Origin: Asterionellopsis glacialis
Lineage: Eukaryota; Bacillariophyta; Plagiogrammaphyceae; Rhaphoneidales; Asterionellopsidaceae
Direction: 5' to 3'
Assembly: GCA_014885115.2 (NCBI GenBank)
Contig: WKLE02000439.1
Span: 1 to 17,833 of the forward strand
DNA length: 17,833 nucleotides
The first letter of the stretch is position 1. Each line of letters starts with the position of its first letter. Both the position numbers and the translations under genes were made by a program. A model generated the notes under the pieces. It made no database searches, was not told where the DNA came from, and saw only the letters and a list, made by a program, of their open reading frames with translations. This document shows positions 8,283 through 17,453 of this stretch, in pieces.

Positions 8283-8720
8283 ATGGTGCATTCTCTATTA
8301 TTAAATACATTGATACAAACATATGTAATTGCTTGTTTGTTGATACTGTCCATATTTGTATGCGCCAATGATGAATTTGATGCCATGAACAGTGTAATTA
8401 TGGGCATCTCTGCAACAATCTTACCTGTTGTTCATCTGTCGATAAATTTGACCCAGCCTCCTCCTCCTACCAGTATAGGAAAACCTAATATAAAAAGAAC
8501 AAGAGCTACAGTACCAACAGTTATTTTCTACCAACTAGGCCCTGACTATGTTAGAAAGGGATATCGGATGTCTGAAGCATCCTTTGACAAACTTTATACA
8601 TTATTACAGCCTCATCTGCTGTTCACTTGTAGTACATGCCACTTTGTTCATTATTTCTTTTTGTACTGCTACCTTGGGGCCAAAGAATCTGCCCACCATG
8701 GTGAAGTACACTCCCTGTAA
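8283..8720 (+). pseudogene. Truncated PIF/Harbinger-type nuclease (DDE) fragment
   Basis: The frame contains LGPDYVRKGYRMSEASFDKL followed by YTLLQPHL (about 8535-8620). This matches the block that precedes the catalytic core in PIF/Harbinger nucleases (an R-x-x-YRM-x-x-x-SF-x-x-L pattern). The 80 or so residues before it are hydrophobic and then Pro-rich, with no clear match. After PHL the frame degenerates to Cys/Phe/His-rich sequence and stops at 8718-8720. None of the catalytic Asp/Asp/Glu region is present, so the fragment cannot act as a transposase. The remainder was probably lost or displaced by the adjacent Gypsy element. The family call is by eye. Confidence 0.55.
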
Positions 8721-8951
8721 AACACTCTGGAGGATGGATGATTGATGCGTGACCAAGCAGACAGACTCTCAAATTTACCATTTACTAATATTTCCTGATT
8801 TCTTACTACTTACTAGATTGCCGGATATTCTCTGGATTAAACTAAGCTCATAATTTTCATCACCATATAAAAGTCTTTTTTTTCTTTTGTGTGTTGATTG
8901 TCTGATTGTTGTGTTGTGCCACCATCAACACTAGCGGCATAGGGCATAGTA
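8721..8951 (+). promoter_or_regulatory. Possible 5' LTR remnant and leader of the Gypsy element, with a TATA box
   Basis: No protein-like frame lies between the Harbinger fragment and gag. TATAAAAG at 8866-8873 is followed by a T-rich run and a TGTTGTGCCACCATCAACA stretch near 8913-8931, as might be expected for the R/U5 end of an LTR just before the gag start at 8952. I cannot identify the LTR start, a TG...CA pair or a primer-binding site, and the 3' LTR is outside the window. The LTR reading is therefore a positional guess. Confidence 0.35.
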
Positions 8952-10221
8952 ATGTTACTCCCTCTTTCAGAGGTAATTAACTTTCAAGAAAACATGAAGA
9001 CCTTTTTTTCCTCCAATGACTTTCAGAATAAAGCTCAGGAGTTGAGCCAACAGCAGACCCTGCTGAATCCTCCTGCAATTCCTTTCATAAGGACCAAAAA
9101 GGAGAGGTTGAAGTCAAAAGATGACAACAAGGATTCCTACAAGATGATAGAAGTAAGGATTGATCCCTCTGAGAAAGGATCAGACTCTGAACCTATTGAA
9201 AAGAGAGTCAAACAATTTGAGGATGGATCTGCTTAAGAGTGGATCCAGTGGAGAATTGAATTTGCTGAGGTTGAGAGGGATTATCCCCTCACCAAAGCAT
9301 CTCCAAGACCTCCATGGCCCTCACCCTTTTGAAGGGTAGAGCAAGGCAGCTGTTTCAAGCAGTAAACTGAATGATGTAGGCAAGAATTGTTTCTTGTCTA
9401 GGCATGCGGCAAGGCACCAGAAGAACTACCTTTGCTACCACTTAGCAATGAATGACTATTTCATGTTGAGAGAGTTTGTTGTAAGGCTTTGCCAGTTGAA
9501 CGAATATTTGCCATCTTTTCCAACGGATCACAATGGTAAAAAAATTTCAAAAATTTGATGATGATGAACTTGTTGACATTTTGGATCGGGCGAAACCACT
9601 TAAGTGGCAATCCGCCCTACTCACTAGCAACCTTGACCCGCACGATCTCTCATGGAAGGATACTGTGGACTACTTGGAGAAGTTGAGGTATGCGATAATA
9701 TTAATTGTGAACTCGCTAAGTCCAAACCACCTAGAGAAGGCATGAAAAATTGCAAGCGTGAACCAACAGAAAAGAATTCCAATTGCAATAACAACGGAAG
9801 CAATGACAAGCACCAGCGCACTTGTAAGTGGTGTAGCAACTGTCGTATGAACAACCATAACACCAGCAAAATGTACTACGGACAAGTTGGAAAGAAGGAT
9901 TTGGTTAAATCCAAGACGTATACGCAGGAGCAGGCAAACGTGATGATTAGTTTGCTCAAAGTATAGAAAGATAAGCGGAAAAAGAAACGTAAAGTGCAGT
10001 ACAAATTGGATGCTTCCTCTGATGACAAACCTACTTCATACTTTACTCAACATAGTAAAATTAAACGTAAACATAGTAGTGAAGATTTAGAAAATTACTT
10101 TACGCCTACTTCCTACACTGAATCAAACCATTTCCCCAATGTAGAACAATCATACAACATGCTGCGCAGTCAGCAAAAAGTGAAAAAGCAAAAATCAAAA
10201 ATCTATGCATCGCACTACTGA
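8952..10221 (+). pseudogene. Ty3/Gypsy gag (capsid and degenerate zinc knuckle)
   Basis: The likely start is the ATG at 8952. The capsid-like core reads EWIQWRIEFAEVERDYPLT (from 9237), then in the next frame KTSMALTLLKGRARQLFQ (from 9305), and later DDDELVDILDRAKPLKWQ (9551 on) and SWKDTVDYLEKL. Nucleocapsid-like basic sequence follows, with CKWC (about 9822-9833) and an Asn/His-rich stretch where the last Cys of a CCHC knuckle appears to be Tyr. Damage: TAA at 9234-9236, a frame change near 9305, TGA at 9368-9370 with a frame change, a frame change at the A7 run 9538-9544, another near 9680, and TAG at 9964-9966. After TAG the same frame continues as a Lys/Ser-rich tail to 10221. Gag proteins assemble the particle in which reverse transcription occurs. 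Confidence 0.7.
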
Positions 10222-10403
10222 AGTAGTAGGCAAAATAATAAACCGGGATGGCAAGCTCATTCCTATACAGGTCCTACTCCATACTGGTACTACCGCAACA
10301 ATCATCCTTAAATATTTTGTTGAATGGGAGAAGGCCAGTTCTTACAAGAACCCTAAACCTACATAGTGGAATACTATGGGAGGTAACTTTATCACTAAGC
10401 AAA
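10204..10403 (+). pseudogene. Ty3/Gypsy aspartic protease, N-terminal half, active-site Asp changed to His
   Basis: In the frame beginning near 10205 the protein reads VVGKIINRDGKLIPIQVLL, then HTGTTATIIL, then YFVEWEKASSY and TMGGNFITK. The retropepsin active site should be D-T/S-G; here the codon at 10280-10282 is CAT (His) instead of Asp, one base from GAT. TAG at 10364-10366 interrupts the frame. The sequence stops being protease-like at the left target duplication (10384-10403) and resumes after the right copy at 17434. The family is clear from the TGTTATIIL flap context and from the downstream half. Confidence 0.75.
10384..10403. repeat. Target-site duplication of the LINE, left copy (20 bp)
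   Basis: The sequence TAACTTTATCACTAAGCAAA matches the copy at 17434-17453 at 19 of 20 positions (C or T at the twelfth base). It lies within the protease codons for NFITK. Confidence 0.85.
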
Positions 10404-10404
10404 T

Positions 10405-12020
10405 CCACTCACAAAAGCCAACCAACTCCCAACGAGCAAAAGTAGCATTGAGCAATGGATTTCTGGCACAAACGCCTTTCAAGGACCCAACAACAACAAC
10501 ATACTCAAGTTCTTTATACCCATCAAAACTTCTAGGTCATTCACGTCTTTCAAAGAATCCATGAAACCATGGCTAGATCACCATAAACACGGCATGTGGA
10601 TAACAAAATTATCAACCACCAACAATAGAACTCTCGCGTGGCTCAAATTCGCCCACCCCAAATGGACCCAGTATGACAAACTCAAGAAAAACTTGTCTAA
10701 TCTTATCATAGAAAATTCATCTTGCAACTTGTGCAAAATTGATCTGCACGCTCAGAAATCCCGTGTTGGTCGGGGTCCAAACGCTGTCCTTATTTACGCA
10801 ATCACAATCTCATGCTGCGTCCAAAATGTCAAAGTCTACATGGAAGCCATGATCAAGGGTTTCTCCAAACCAAACGTAATTGCTCCACTCCGCCATATAG
10901 AGGTAATTCCTTTCCAAGTCATCCCTAGATTACACAAATGATCCATCTACGGCTACTCCAATATTTTTACAAAAATACCAACAGATGAACACCCCAATTG
11001 ACCCGTACAATCATTGTTATCTATCCATGAACAATTATTAACCAAGAAATCTAAAGAAACAGAAGGTCCACTATTCCACTCCATCGAAAGTCAAGGAAGC
11101 AGCGATTTTCTTATTATCTTCTTTGATTCTTATCTGGACGAAGCCATAGAATTAACTGATAACCTCAAGCCCCACCTGGAAGAAGTGTTCCTGATCGATA
11201 CTGTACAACAGATTATGGCACAAATCAACACCAACTCCTACCAGTTCCTCAATAACCAAGATGCCCAATCCGAAGTTTTGGATCTTAGCACCGCAGAAAC
11301 CTATTATACCAGAATAAAACCGGGTAGTGCCATTTTCATTCCCCCAATCTCAAGTACATCTTCAGATAATGGCCCTACCAATGCCAATATCACTACAACT
11401 CAACCCAAACAGACCTACATCAATATTACCTACGGAGCCAAGATTTCCTTGCTGGGATCGCGATCCGCACAACCCTCAAAACCATCTTATGCAAATGCAG
11501 TAACAAATAACTCAGCTACATCACCATATTCCAACAAGAAAGTAACTTTTTCTCCATCATCTATAACAGACGATACTACCATCGCATCTATGAAAAGGGA
11601 AATTCAATCCATGATCGAGGCGTCCTGACGTGACATTGACACACACCTCAAAACACTTATCCAACAACACCAAACAGCTCAAGAAGAAATCGACTCCCTG
11701 AAAAAGCAACACGAAGCAGATAAACTACAACATAAACAAGAACTCGAGGAGTACAAACCCAATTTGTGAGCCAACTTCTTCAAGAAGTATCCCAATGCGT
11801 TCATACCTCTGTCAAAGCCCAATTGGACGCCCTCCAAGACGCAGATTTGTTGGTAGAATCTCCTGTTAGATCCCCTGTTCAAAAACTTCCGAAAAACACG
11901 GATTGTGATTTCTCCTCAGCCGATTCTGTAACAGAATCCACGCTAGACTCCCCAGAAACAAACTCAGAAATCTATACCACTCCCGTCAAACCAAGAAAAC
12001 CCAATCCAAAGCGGGAATGA
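10405..12020 (+). pseudogene. LINE ORF1 (gag-like, with C-terminal coiled coil)
   Basis: One frame (first base 10405) stays protein-like for about 1.35 kb: SKSSIEQWISGTNAFQGPNN, then FKESMKPWLDHHKHGMW and AHPKWTQYDKL, then a middle region after HEQLLTKKSKETEG, and a Ser/Thr/Pro-rich part. It is broken in frame by TGA at 10939-10941, 10999-11001 and 11626-11628. After the third stop the frame forms a heptad-like coiled coil (TAQEEIDSLKKQHEADKLQ), then shifts by one near 11755 and continues to 12020 as VSQLLQEVSQCVHTSVKAQL plus an acidic Ser/Pro tail. I see no zinc knuckle or RRM. LINE ORF1 proteins bind the RNA; that role is inferred from position and the coiled coil. Confidence 0.65.
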
Positions 12021-12270
12021 TAACATCATGAGTATCCCACCATACTTCAAGCCATCCACACATCTCCCCATCCCACAAGACAAACCCTACTCCCTCATAC
12101 CATCCCAAGTCCACCAACGCACCCACAATTTTTTGCACAACACATTAAATAATCATACCAAGAATTACAAAAATTTGAATATGTTCGATTGGCTACTCCC
12201 AGAACCACACACTTCCTACAAACACTATCAAGCAATAGGAGATATCATGCCAGATATAAAAACACTTGAA

Positions 12271-13070
12271 ACAACAAGAATTTACATCCAGAATGTTAAT
12301 GGCATTCAATTCGATTCTAACGGAGGAGACCTCAATACCATAGCAACGGAGATGGCCCGAGCAAACTCAGACATGGTCGCATTAATCAAAACAAATATAG
12401 ATAATACGAAATATCATATACGGCAAAAGATATATGATACAATCCAGAAATACAACAAACACACTAAATGCAAAATCTCTGGCACCAGCATCCTGTCTAT
12501 TACATCCTACAAACCTGGAGGTCTGCTTAGCTGGTCAACCGGCAATATTACCGTACATCCAACCCTTTAGGCCAATGGATCCATTGGACACTTAATGGCA
12601 AAGAGAAGACTATCAATATCATATTCATCTATCAAGTCTGCAACGATTCCATGTCAACAGACAAGTTCAACACTATGACAGCATTTGCCCAGCAAAAGTC
12701 CATTTTAAAACAACAACAACAACAAGACATTACGCATCCCCGCCATCACTTTTGCCAAGATTTAAATAAACTGCTTCAGAACATTAATTCACATAAAAAC
12801 CAAAAAATCATAATAGCAGGTGACTTCAATGAAGAATTCAGGGCCAATCAACAAGGCATCACCAAACTCACACATGACTTCCATCTGCACGACATCATGT
12901 ATCACCAGCATCTCCAAACTTCGAGATTCAATACTTACTCAAGAGGAAGGAAATGCATTGACTACATCCTTGGAAAAGAAAGATTTTCGAGATCTATTAC
13001 GTGCGCAGGATACAAACCATTCCACCAAAGGATACAATCAGATCACAGAGGCTTCTATATCAACTTCACG
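12271..13070 (+). other. Endonuclease/exonuclease/phosphatase (APE-type) domain of LINE ORF2
   Basis: The domain opens with TTRIYIQNVNGIQFDSN, where N-x-N-G-I is the usual first active-site strand. The position normally holding the metal-binding Glu (before TN-x-D) is Lys, codon AAA at 12388-12390 (ALIKTNID). After a frame change near 12555, NPLGQWIHWTLNGK and IIFIYQVCND continue it. The conserved GDFNEEF (Asp codon 12822-12824, Asn 12828-12830) and QSDHRGFYI (Asp-His codons 13041-13046) close the fold. This enzyme would nick target DNA; the Glu-to-Lys change should abolish catalysis. Confidence 0.8.
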
Positions 13071-14000
13071 ATGAAAGCACTATTCAATAACCTTACTTGT
13101 CCTCTTGTGCCGATGGCATCCAGAGGAATGCATAGCAAAAATAGGAAATCCAACAGGCTATATTTAGAAAAAATGTTTGCACATCTCACAGCAAACAATG
13201 TGTATAATATGTTGACCAACCTTGAGTCCACATCTGGTGATTCCATCCAAACAGCAGAAAAAATAGACTATCTCATTGTTCAAGCTTCTTTATGCGCCGA
13301 GAAACATGCAAGCATTCTGTACCAACCATCCACCACAATCAAAACTTATATACAAAGCACGAGTCCATTACAATAAACTACGCAAGTGACTATTCTTATT
13401 GAAAAACCATCCGTCCGACTACACCCAGATAAAAAAACAGCAACGAAAAATATCCTCAGATACAACTTCAATAGATAAAAACGAATGCTGCAAGATGTTA
13501 AAGCATCAACGAGCGCTCATTAAGAAATTAGCAAAAACAAAAGCCAAACGCTATGCCCAACAATTGGAGGACTACCTGCTATCAGCAGAACTGGACAACG
13601 ACAAACAAAAGTCGACTATGCTAAGAAACCTCAGGAAGCGGCAAGAAATAAAGCAATTATTTTTAAAACTAAAAGGTTTTCAAAAGAAAGACAACAATAG
13701 TTGCATTAACTCTATCTGAGTACCTACCAAATCCCATATCAACCCAAAAGATTGCACTAGTTGGACGGAAGTTACCGAACCTTCAGCAATTAACCAATAC
13801 ATACTTTGGCACAATCAAACCACTTTGGTCAAGCCAACTCTACTCCATTCAACATGCTCCCTTTAAAAGAACAGATACCATTCTCGGGAATTGGAGAAGC
13901 ATCTGACTTAATTCTTGAAGGAAATTACAATGCTGCCAACATTGAAGATATCACAGATCTATTTATACAGCATCTGAAATACAGAATCGAACCTCCTTAG

Positions 14001-15302
14001 GACATACCGGAAATGCCAGTACATACATTTGTATGGAAAATTCGAAACTGGAAGGAATCCACGTCCACATCACCATTCAGGCGTTCACCTCGGCCACTAC
14101 CATGCCTTAATAAAACCACAAAACATCCCGCAAACAAGCAAAGAAACTTACGCAGCTCTCAAAACCAAGAGAGCGTCATTACTAGAAATTCGTACAAAAA
14201 TGATTGACTATTCTCTTTCTCATGAATACTCATTCAAAAGATGGCAGAATATCATCAATGTCATGATTCTCAAAAAGCCAGGCAACACGCGTATTCACCA
14301 ACTTTGAGTCATCCATTTATACAAAGCAGACTACAACCTTATACTAAGCATGAGCTGGAGACAAACTATGCATGAAGCAGAAGACACAGGAGTCATTAAC
14401 CCAGGTCAATTCAGAGGCAGGCACAGTAGGACAGCACACGATCCAGTATTCATTGAAGAACAAATCCAAGAATACTCCCGTCTCACTAGATACACTTCAA
14501 TAAAATTTGCAAACGATGCTACCGCTTGTTACGACCAAATCCTTCCATCCATAGCATCTATAGCAAGCCAATCGTTTGGCACCCCAGCCAACGCATGTTA
14601 TGTTATGGCAGAGACTCTTCTGGAAGCCAGATATAAACTGAAAACATCACTAGGATTATCAGAATCCCACTACAAACATTGCAAGGAATTTCCAATCTAC
14701 GGATCAGGCCAAGGAAGCGGTAACTCTCCTGTCATCTGGGTGTTCATAAGCAGTGTCTTGTTCAACTGCCATAACTTGAAGGCACACGGAGCCACCTTCC
14801 AATCCATCAACAACAAACACAAGCTCCATATAAGCATGATCAGTCGACAGTACTGCTTATTGTAATGCAACAAACCCAAATGACGAAGTCAGCACACTGT
14901 TCTCTTGAATGCAACACAATGCTAATCAATGAAACAAACTCCTCTGGAAATCGGGAAATGACCTTGAACTTTCCAAATGCTCGTACCACGTATCTGATTA
15001 TCAATTTACTCCCAAGGGAGAACCTATTTTACACAATGACTTCCCCAACCTTAAAATATCAATCCCTTCTAATTCAGAACAGTGTAATTTGGTGATATCT
15101 TGCCAATCTCCCTACAACATTCACGAGACATTGGGATGCTTCAAAGTTACAATCCCATCCAATTCCGAACCGTGCAATTTGGTGATATCTCGCCAATCTC
15201 CCTACAACAATCATGAGACATTGGGATGCTTCAAATCACATCACCAAGCGGCAACCAAGTTACCCAATTACTTGCCCTTTGTAAGAAAAGTAACTGACAC
15301 CT
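14001..15302 (+). other. Reverse transcriptase domain of LINE ORF2, catalytic YxDD-type box lost
   Basis: Blocks in order: FVWKIRNWKESTSTSP, then a one-base frame change near 14075, SGVHLGHYHALI, FKRWQNIINVMILKKPG, then past TGA at 14305-14307 VIHLYKADYNLIL, NPGQFRGRHSRTAHD, motif A NDATACYDQI (catalytic Asp codon 14515-14517), motif B GSGQGSGNSP, and KLHISMI leading to motif C. At motif C the sequence jumps frame and reads VDSTAYCN from 14843: the aromatic residue and one of the paired Asp residues are missing, apparently by small deletions. Downstream the same frame gives LLWKSGNDLELSKCSYH and a duplicated 90-bp segment. It cannot be an active polymerase. Confidence 0.82.
15061..15240 (+). 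repeat. In-frame 90-bp tandem duplication inside the LINE RT thumb region
   Basis: Units 15061-15150 and 15151-15240 align at an exact 90-bp period with roughly ten differences. They encode two 30-residue copies ending HETLGCFK; the second has SRQSPYNNHETLGCFK. Because 90 is divisible by three the frame is kept. The differences between units show the duplication is not recent. Confidence 0.9.
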
Positions 15303-15303
15303 T

Positions 15304-15932
15304 GAAGTAATACAGTCAAGCCCATTCCAATGCCAAGATGCATGGACTTACTACTACGCCATATTTTTACCAAGTATTGGATATAGCCTACCATTAAGTC
15401 ATTTTGCAGAGAGAGATCTCACTTCCATACAGCAAAAACCGACCAGATTACTTCTAGCCAAAGCTGGATTCAATAGAAATACTAAACACGCCATCATCTT
15501 CGGCCCCAAAGCACTAGGCGGATTAGCATGGAGAACACTATATGATGTACAAGGAGTAGGACAAGTTGAATTATTCCTGAAACATTGGAGATCTGAATCC
15601 TTTATTTCAAAACAAAGCACCCCCTCCCCCATCTCGAAGCCAAATGGTTCCAATCCTTAAGAAGATTTCTATCGACGTTCAACGGCACAATCTCTCTGAT
15701 AACCAATACTCTGAACCAACCCCAACGAGTGAATGACAAATGTATTATGGAAATAGTTCTCGCTCATTCTAATTTCAAACCCCACAAGATCCGTTCTATC
15801 AACTACTGCAGACTATATCTCCAAGCAATTACCATATCAGACATTACCACAGCCTCTGGAACTAATTTAAGACCACATGTTCTAGCTGGAGTACTCCTCA
15901 TCAATTCAAGAATTTGGTCAACAACACCCTGA
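15304..15932 (+). other. Post-RT connection region of LINE ORF2
   Basis: From 15304 one frame reads SPFQCQDAWTYYYAIFLP, SIGYSLPLSHF, RLLLAKAGFNRNTKHAIIFG, PKALGGLAWRTLYDVQGVGQ and LFLKHWRSES, a strongly conserved block in this LINE group. It has no ATG, so it is easy to miss when only ATG-initiated frames are considered. Near 15610 the frame changes and LPHLEAKWFQSLRRFLSTF continues to TGA at 15930-15932. The function is structural, between polymerase and RNase H; no catalytic motif is known to me. Confidence 0.65.
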
Positions 15933-16310
15933 TGCATATGGATGCACTGCAGGCAATTTGATGCGCGCCAAGGCATATGGTTGTCTATCTTGGTCCTTAA
16001 TCTCCTACGTATCTACCACAAAATAGATTGGAACGACAATATCAAATTGTAGCAATTCACTGACACCGCCTCCCTATTGTCTCGCATTGAACAAATACAC
16101 CATCAAGCTTACTGCACCTCCAATTCTACTCTAGCTTGCAATTGGGATGTAATCCAAATGATATGTCATATATTATCACTACTTCCAGAATATCCCCTTT
16201 GCCACATTCACGGCCACCAAGACAACGAATGTCCATTTCATGATTTGCCACTTCCAGCCCAACTCAACGTGGAAGCCGACCATTTAGCAGGCCAAGTTCA
16301 CCAGACAAAT
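15925..16310 (+). other. RNase H domain of LINE ORF2, catalytic Glu changed to Lys
   Basis: The first part reads AYGCTAGNLMRAKAYGCLSW in the frame through 15961; the usual R-A-E-A-x-G block has Lys (AAG at 15970-15972) where the metal-binding Glu belongs. After stops and a frame change, FTDTASLLSRIEQ keeps the third acidic residue, and HIHGHQDN followed by LPAQLNVEADHLAG keeps the last Asp. RNase H removes RNA from the hybrid after first-strand synthesis. Loss of the Glu should inactivate it. Confidence 0.7.
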
Positions 16311-16619
16311 TGGCCCTACAACTTGTCACGCGTTATTCAATTTCCATGCAATAGAGCCCAACTCAATATTAACGATATTGCGCACAACAGAAAGTACCCA
16401 TCAGCAATTCGGTTTGCCCACCACACCCCATCTTTAGTAGAGTACATTCAGACTAGACACCAAATATCATCCTTCCATTACAGGACAATCAATATAAACG
16501 CACACTCCACAGCGTTGTCAACCCTATCATTAAAGCATCCAGTCCTTATCAAATTAGTACACTCACACTTACCATTAAATCTGGTAGTAGCAAGATACGA
16601 CATAACAATAGATCCTACC

Positions 16620-16670
16620 TGTCCAGCATGCAACAGAGAGGAAGAAACACCGCTACACCACTTCCAGTGC
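16620..16670 (+). other. Zinc finger after RNase H (CPxC ... H ... C)
   Basis: CPACNREEETPLHHFQC spans codons 16620-16670. This C-x2-C-x8-H-x3-C arrangement matches the zf-RVT-like finger that follows RNase H in many LINEs and is intact here. Upstream LKHPVLIKLVHSHLPLN is the usual preceding block. Confidence 0.7.
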
Positions 16671-17320
16671 AACCATTCAGACTTACATCACAAGAGAAAA
16701 TTACTCTTACAGGATCTACGCGCATTATGTGACAAATTAAAATCTGACCCAATGATCCGTGATACTCTCCTACACGGAATAGACCACTTGTTTGGATCCT
16801 CAAATAAACCTCCTACACACCTCTTGACAGACTTATACAATACTCAATCAGAAATAGGATGGATACAAATTATGTATGGACGGTTCATTCTCCAATGGTC
16901 GCTGTTGCAGGATCAGTATTACAAACCTAATCCACACTGATGTCTAACAGGACAAGCATGGACGATAGCAATATGTTGAACCATATTCACTTGGTATCCC
17001 AATTATTGGCACACTCGTAACTCTATAAAACACGGCATCGACAATACAACCCGTCAAGCAATAACCAGAGAGCGAACATTAAACAAGATGGAAGCACTCC
17101 ACAACCTCAAAGACGAAGTATTGGCAAGAGACAAAGATATTTTTTACGATTATATCAATCAACACACTAATGAAGCAGCAACTACTCAATTACAAAATTG
17201 GATTTCAACATGGCGCCCAACAATCTTGACTAGTGTTAAACATGCCATATTGTGGGCAATTAAAGGTGTGAGGACTATTAATCACTACTTTCAATTTCAG
17301 CCAGACTGAGCGATATCACA

Positions 17321-17339
17321 GTTTTACTTTAGGTAAAAC
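17321..17339 (+). repeat. Perfect 7-bp stem-loop in the LINE 3' UTR
   Basis: GTTTTAC (17321-17327), loop TTTAG, GTAAAAC (17333-17339). It lies 12 nt after the ORF2 stop and about 95 nt before the 3' end. Some LINEs use a 3' stem-loop as the RT recognition site; that role here is a guess. Confidence 0.6.
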
Positions 17340-17433
17340 CCCACCACTGATGGTCCAGGCAGTTGTCGCAAGTAGACTTGATTTCCATAGTTATCAGTAG
17401 CTGCAGCGATTAACAAATAAATTGAAAAGTTAA

Positions 17434-17453
17434 TAACTTTATCATTAAGCAAA
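17434..17453. repeat. Target-site duplication of the LINE, right copy (20 bp)
   Basis: This is the second copy, differing from the left by one C-to-T change. The protease frame continues from it without interruption, confirming the 3' boundary of the LINE at 17433. Confidence 0.85.

Larger units (their letters stand above)
12028..17309 (+). pseudogene. LINE ORF2 polyprotein (AP-type endonuclease, reverse transcriptase, RNase H, zinc knuckle)
   Basis: ORF2 begins 7 bp after ORF1 ends (ATG at 12028) and can be followed to TGA at 17307-17309. In order: endonuclease (12271-13070), connector (13340-13990), RT (about 14001-15300), thumb/connection region (15304-15930), RNase H (15925-16310), CCHC-like finger (16620-16670) and a C-terminal domain (16941-17309). 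Breaks: frame changes near 12555, 13340-13376, 13815, 14075, 14842, 15300, 15610, 15930 and 16026-16077; in-frame stops TGA 13387, TGA 13717, TAG 13998, TGA 14305, TGA 14906, TGA 14930, TGA 16938 and TGA 16977 (first bases). The domain series and blocks such as TSTSP then HLGHYHAL, NPGQFRGRHSRTAHD and AWTYYYAIFLPSIGY identify the LINE group with an RNase H domain. Confidence 0.8.
10404..17433 (+). mobile_element. LINE-type (non-LTR) retrotransposon, about 7.03 kb, nested in the Gypsy protease
   Basis: The element has two ORF regions: ORF1 (10405-12020) and ORF2 (12028-17309) with endonuclease, RT, RNase H, zinc knuckle and a C-terminal region. It is bounded by a 20-bp target duplication, the expected outcome of target-primed reverse transcription. 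There is no LTR and no poly(A) tail; the 3' end is an AT-rich stretch after a 124-nt UTR with a small hairpin. ORF1 is already open at the left edge with no in-frame ATG before 10561, so the copy may be slightly 5'-truncated or may have lost its start codon. Many stops and frame changes show it is inactive. Confidence 0.88.

Noticed and set aside
8283..8390. Hydrophobic N-terminus that looks like a signal peptide or membrane segment
   Set aside because: The frame leads into a nuclease fragment, so a secreted protein is unlikely; the upstream sequence is probably not coding.
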